A stretch of 64,000 nt of DNA from assembly GCF_048544455.1 (NCBI RefSeq), contig NC_133529.1:60210271-60274270 (forward strand). The letters run 5' to 3'. Shown here in pieces: positions 62,644 through 64,000 of the stretch; the stretch's first letter is position 1; each line of letters starts with the position of its first letter. Below the pieces are notes generated by a model. It was not told the DNA's origin. It saw only the letters and a program-made list of their open reading frames with translations, and searched no databases. The translations under genes were made by a program, and so were the position numbers. This DNA is from Silene latifolia (lineage: Eukaryota; Streptophyta; Magnoliopsida; Caryophyllales; Caryophyllaceae).

Positions 62644-62852
62644 TATATTTTATTCAATATTGATTTTACATAATTGTTTCTCAAATTAAAAATTGTATAT
62701 TATATTTACCCCCTCCAGTGACGAAGCTACGCCTGCGGGTAGCTATTTTTATTGAAGTATGTTTTAAAGACAAAGTAGTCAATAACTTTCATTGACGCGA
62801 CTGGTTAAGAGGGTAGATTGGTTTTGCGTTGTTGGACATCGAGAGTTCTGAC

Positions 62853-63693
62853 TAGGGATGGCAGTGGGTCGGGGACCTGACCCAGACCCTGAGGGTCGGA
62901 CCCTAATGGGTCGGGTATGGGTCTAATTTTTCTAGACCCAATGGGTATGGGGCGGGTATGGGTCTTAAGAAAATATTTCGGGTCTGGGTCCGGGTCTAAG
63001 TTATGAGACCCATACCCGACCCTTAGACCCTTTATTAAAAAAAAAAAAAAAATCAAAATCACAACTTTTCTGAATTCATACTGGCAGACCGTAGAAACAA
63101 AGTAACTAAAGTTTCTTTCTCTTCTCTCATCCCATAAAGTGATAAACCCGACCAAACTCTTTTGACAATACCACCACTCCACCACTTACATAAGGAAACC
63201 ACCACCACAACACTGATACACGACTGTCAACCACCTCTCTAATAGGCGGCGACCGACAATCACCATTAACGGCAGCCAGCGACGGTCAGATGGAGACGGC
63301 TATCAAGTACGATATTGATTTTAGGGTTCCGAGTTTGATTCTTTCACATGTATTTGGAGGTAAAATTAATTTAGGTCTTCTTTGCCTTTCTTAATCTCTT
63401 TGGTATCTATATTGGATTTGGTAGTATACAATAGAGATTAATAAACTCATAATGTTAAAGTAGTATGAATTTTTTTTTAATATTATAGACCCCATAGCTG
63501 TTAATCCTATTATTTAAGTGGCTGAAACTCGGACCCGCGGGTAGACCCAGACCCGACCCTTACCCATAGGGTCCGGGTATGGGTCCTCAAATTTTAGACC
63601 CTTGCGGGTTTGGGTCGGGTACGGGTCCAAAGGGAAAATCTCGGGTCCGGGTCCGGGTGGACCCTACCCAGACCCTACCCATTGCCATCCCTA
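62853..63693. mobile_element. hAT-type nonautonomous element
   Basis: 841 bp with termini TAGGGATGGCA and TGCCATCCCTA, and a perfect 8 bp target duplication GTTCTGAC (62845-62852 and 63694-63701). Next to each end are GGGTC/GACCC-rich arrays that pair with each other: GGTCGGG and GGGTCTGGGTC words on the left, GACCC and GGGTCCGGGT words on the right. The middle is noncoding. Confidence 0.9.
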
Positions 63694-63701
63694 GTTCTGA
63701 C

Positions 63702-64000
63702 AGGCTTATCGTATACTTACCAAAGATAACCAACTGGAATCTAACTAATATAACTAGGGAAGTCGGGATCATATCCACGGGGAGACTAAAATGTATTATA
63801 TTGTTAAACAAAGTCCGTCTAAGTAACAAATTCGGGGTTGGTTGATTTTTGGTTTCTAAACTACAAGTAGTGAAGGAAAGAGAAGTAAAGAGTAGAAAAC
63901 GAGTTTAAATAATGAGAGAAAAGGCTAGGACATCGGGTCACCATGAAAATACAACGGTCAAGTCTAAGGTCAAAGATCAGTCATAAAACGGTCTGCAGGG
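63702..64000. other. Possible edge of another LTR retrotransposon
   Basis: GTCGGGATCATATCCACGGG and the AGTAAAGAGTAGAAAACGAG-type purine-rich stretch resemble the part of the Athila-like LTR at 841-980 (GGGTCGAACCCAAGAGA). The window ends before this can be tested. Confidence 0.3.

Overview
This is nuclear DNA of a flowering plant, probably a core eudicot. Its genes carry many introns with GT..AG ends, and two of them encode organelle-targeted proteins. Most of the rest is LTR retrotransposons, Helitrons, MITEs and SINEs. A Retand-like Tat element and LTRs with CTCGATCGAG palindromes make me think of Caryophyllales (Silene and relatives), but that is a guess from memory. I see no bacterial operons, CRISPR array or rRNA.

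Layout. Positions 1-2254 hold the 5' end of a minus-strand Athila-like Ty3/gypsy element (LTR, tRNA-Asp primer site, start of gag). It abuts a decayed zeatin O-glucosyltransferase-like gene (2262-3674, +). Then come an intact eight-exon formyltetrahydrofolate deformylase gene (4187-7631, -), a MITE- and solo-LTR-rich spacer, and an intact four-exon ribosomal protein eL15 gene (12163-16149, -). Intron 1 of the eL15 gene carries a PIF/Harbinger-like element that itself carries a Copia solo LTR. Next are a long hairpin (16557-16866), a Helitron, and the intronless chloroplast isopropylmalate isomerase small subunit (18082-18846, +).

The main result is in the right two thirds. One host gene, a PQT3/RBBP6-like DWNN-domain E3 ubiquitin ligase on the minus strand, runs from 58481 to 20565. 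About 34.5 kb of that span is nested retrotransposons. A 19.4 kb Retand-like element (21834-41267) sits inside the RING/U-box exon with a 5 bp target duplication and almost identical LTRs; an 8.9 kb Copia element (25664-34576) lies inside its reverse transcriptase region. A second Copia element (42239-57333), in intron 3, is split by a Tekay-like chromovirus (45353-51681). The host gene also has an in-frame stop and has lost a zinc ligand, so this copy is a pseudogene.

The right end (59-64 kb) is gene-poor. It holds a second Helitron with a nested MITE, a Mutator-like foldback with a 9 bp target duplication, a hAT-type element with an 8 bp target duplication, and perhaps the edge of another LTR.

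The living genes serve unrelated housekeeping tasks: mitochondrial one-carbon metabolism, translation, and leucine or glucosinolate synthesis. From memory, the order deformylase - eL15 - DWNN ligase resembles an Arabidopsis chromosome 4 neighbourhood (At4g17360-At4g17410). This would be ancestral gene order swollen by transposons. No clearly new biological system was found. The most noteworthy items are the disrupted ligase gene, the CTCGATCGAG palindrome arrays shared by unrelated retroelements, the dead-on-arrival Copia copy, and the long hairpin.
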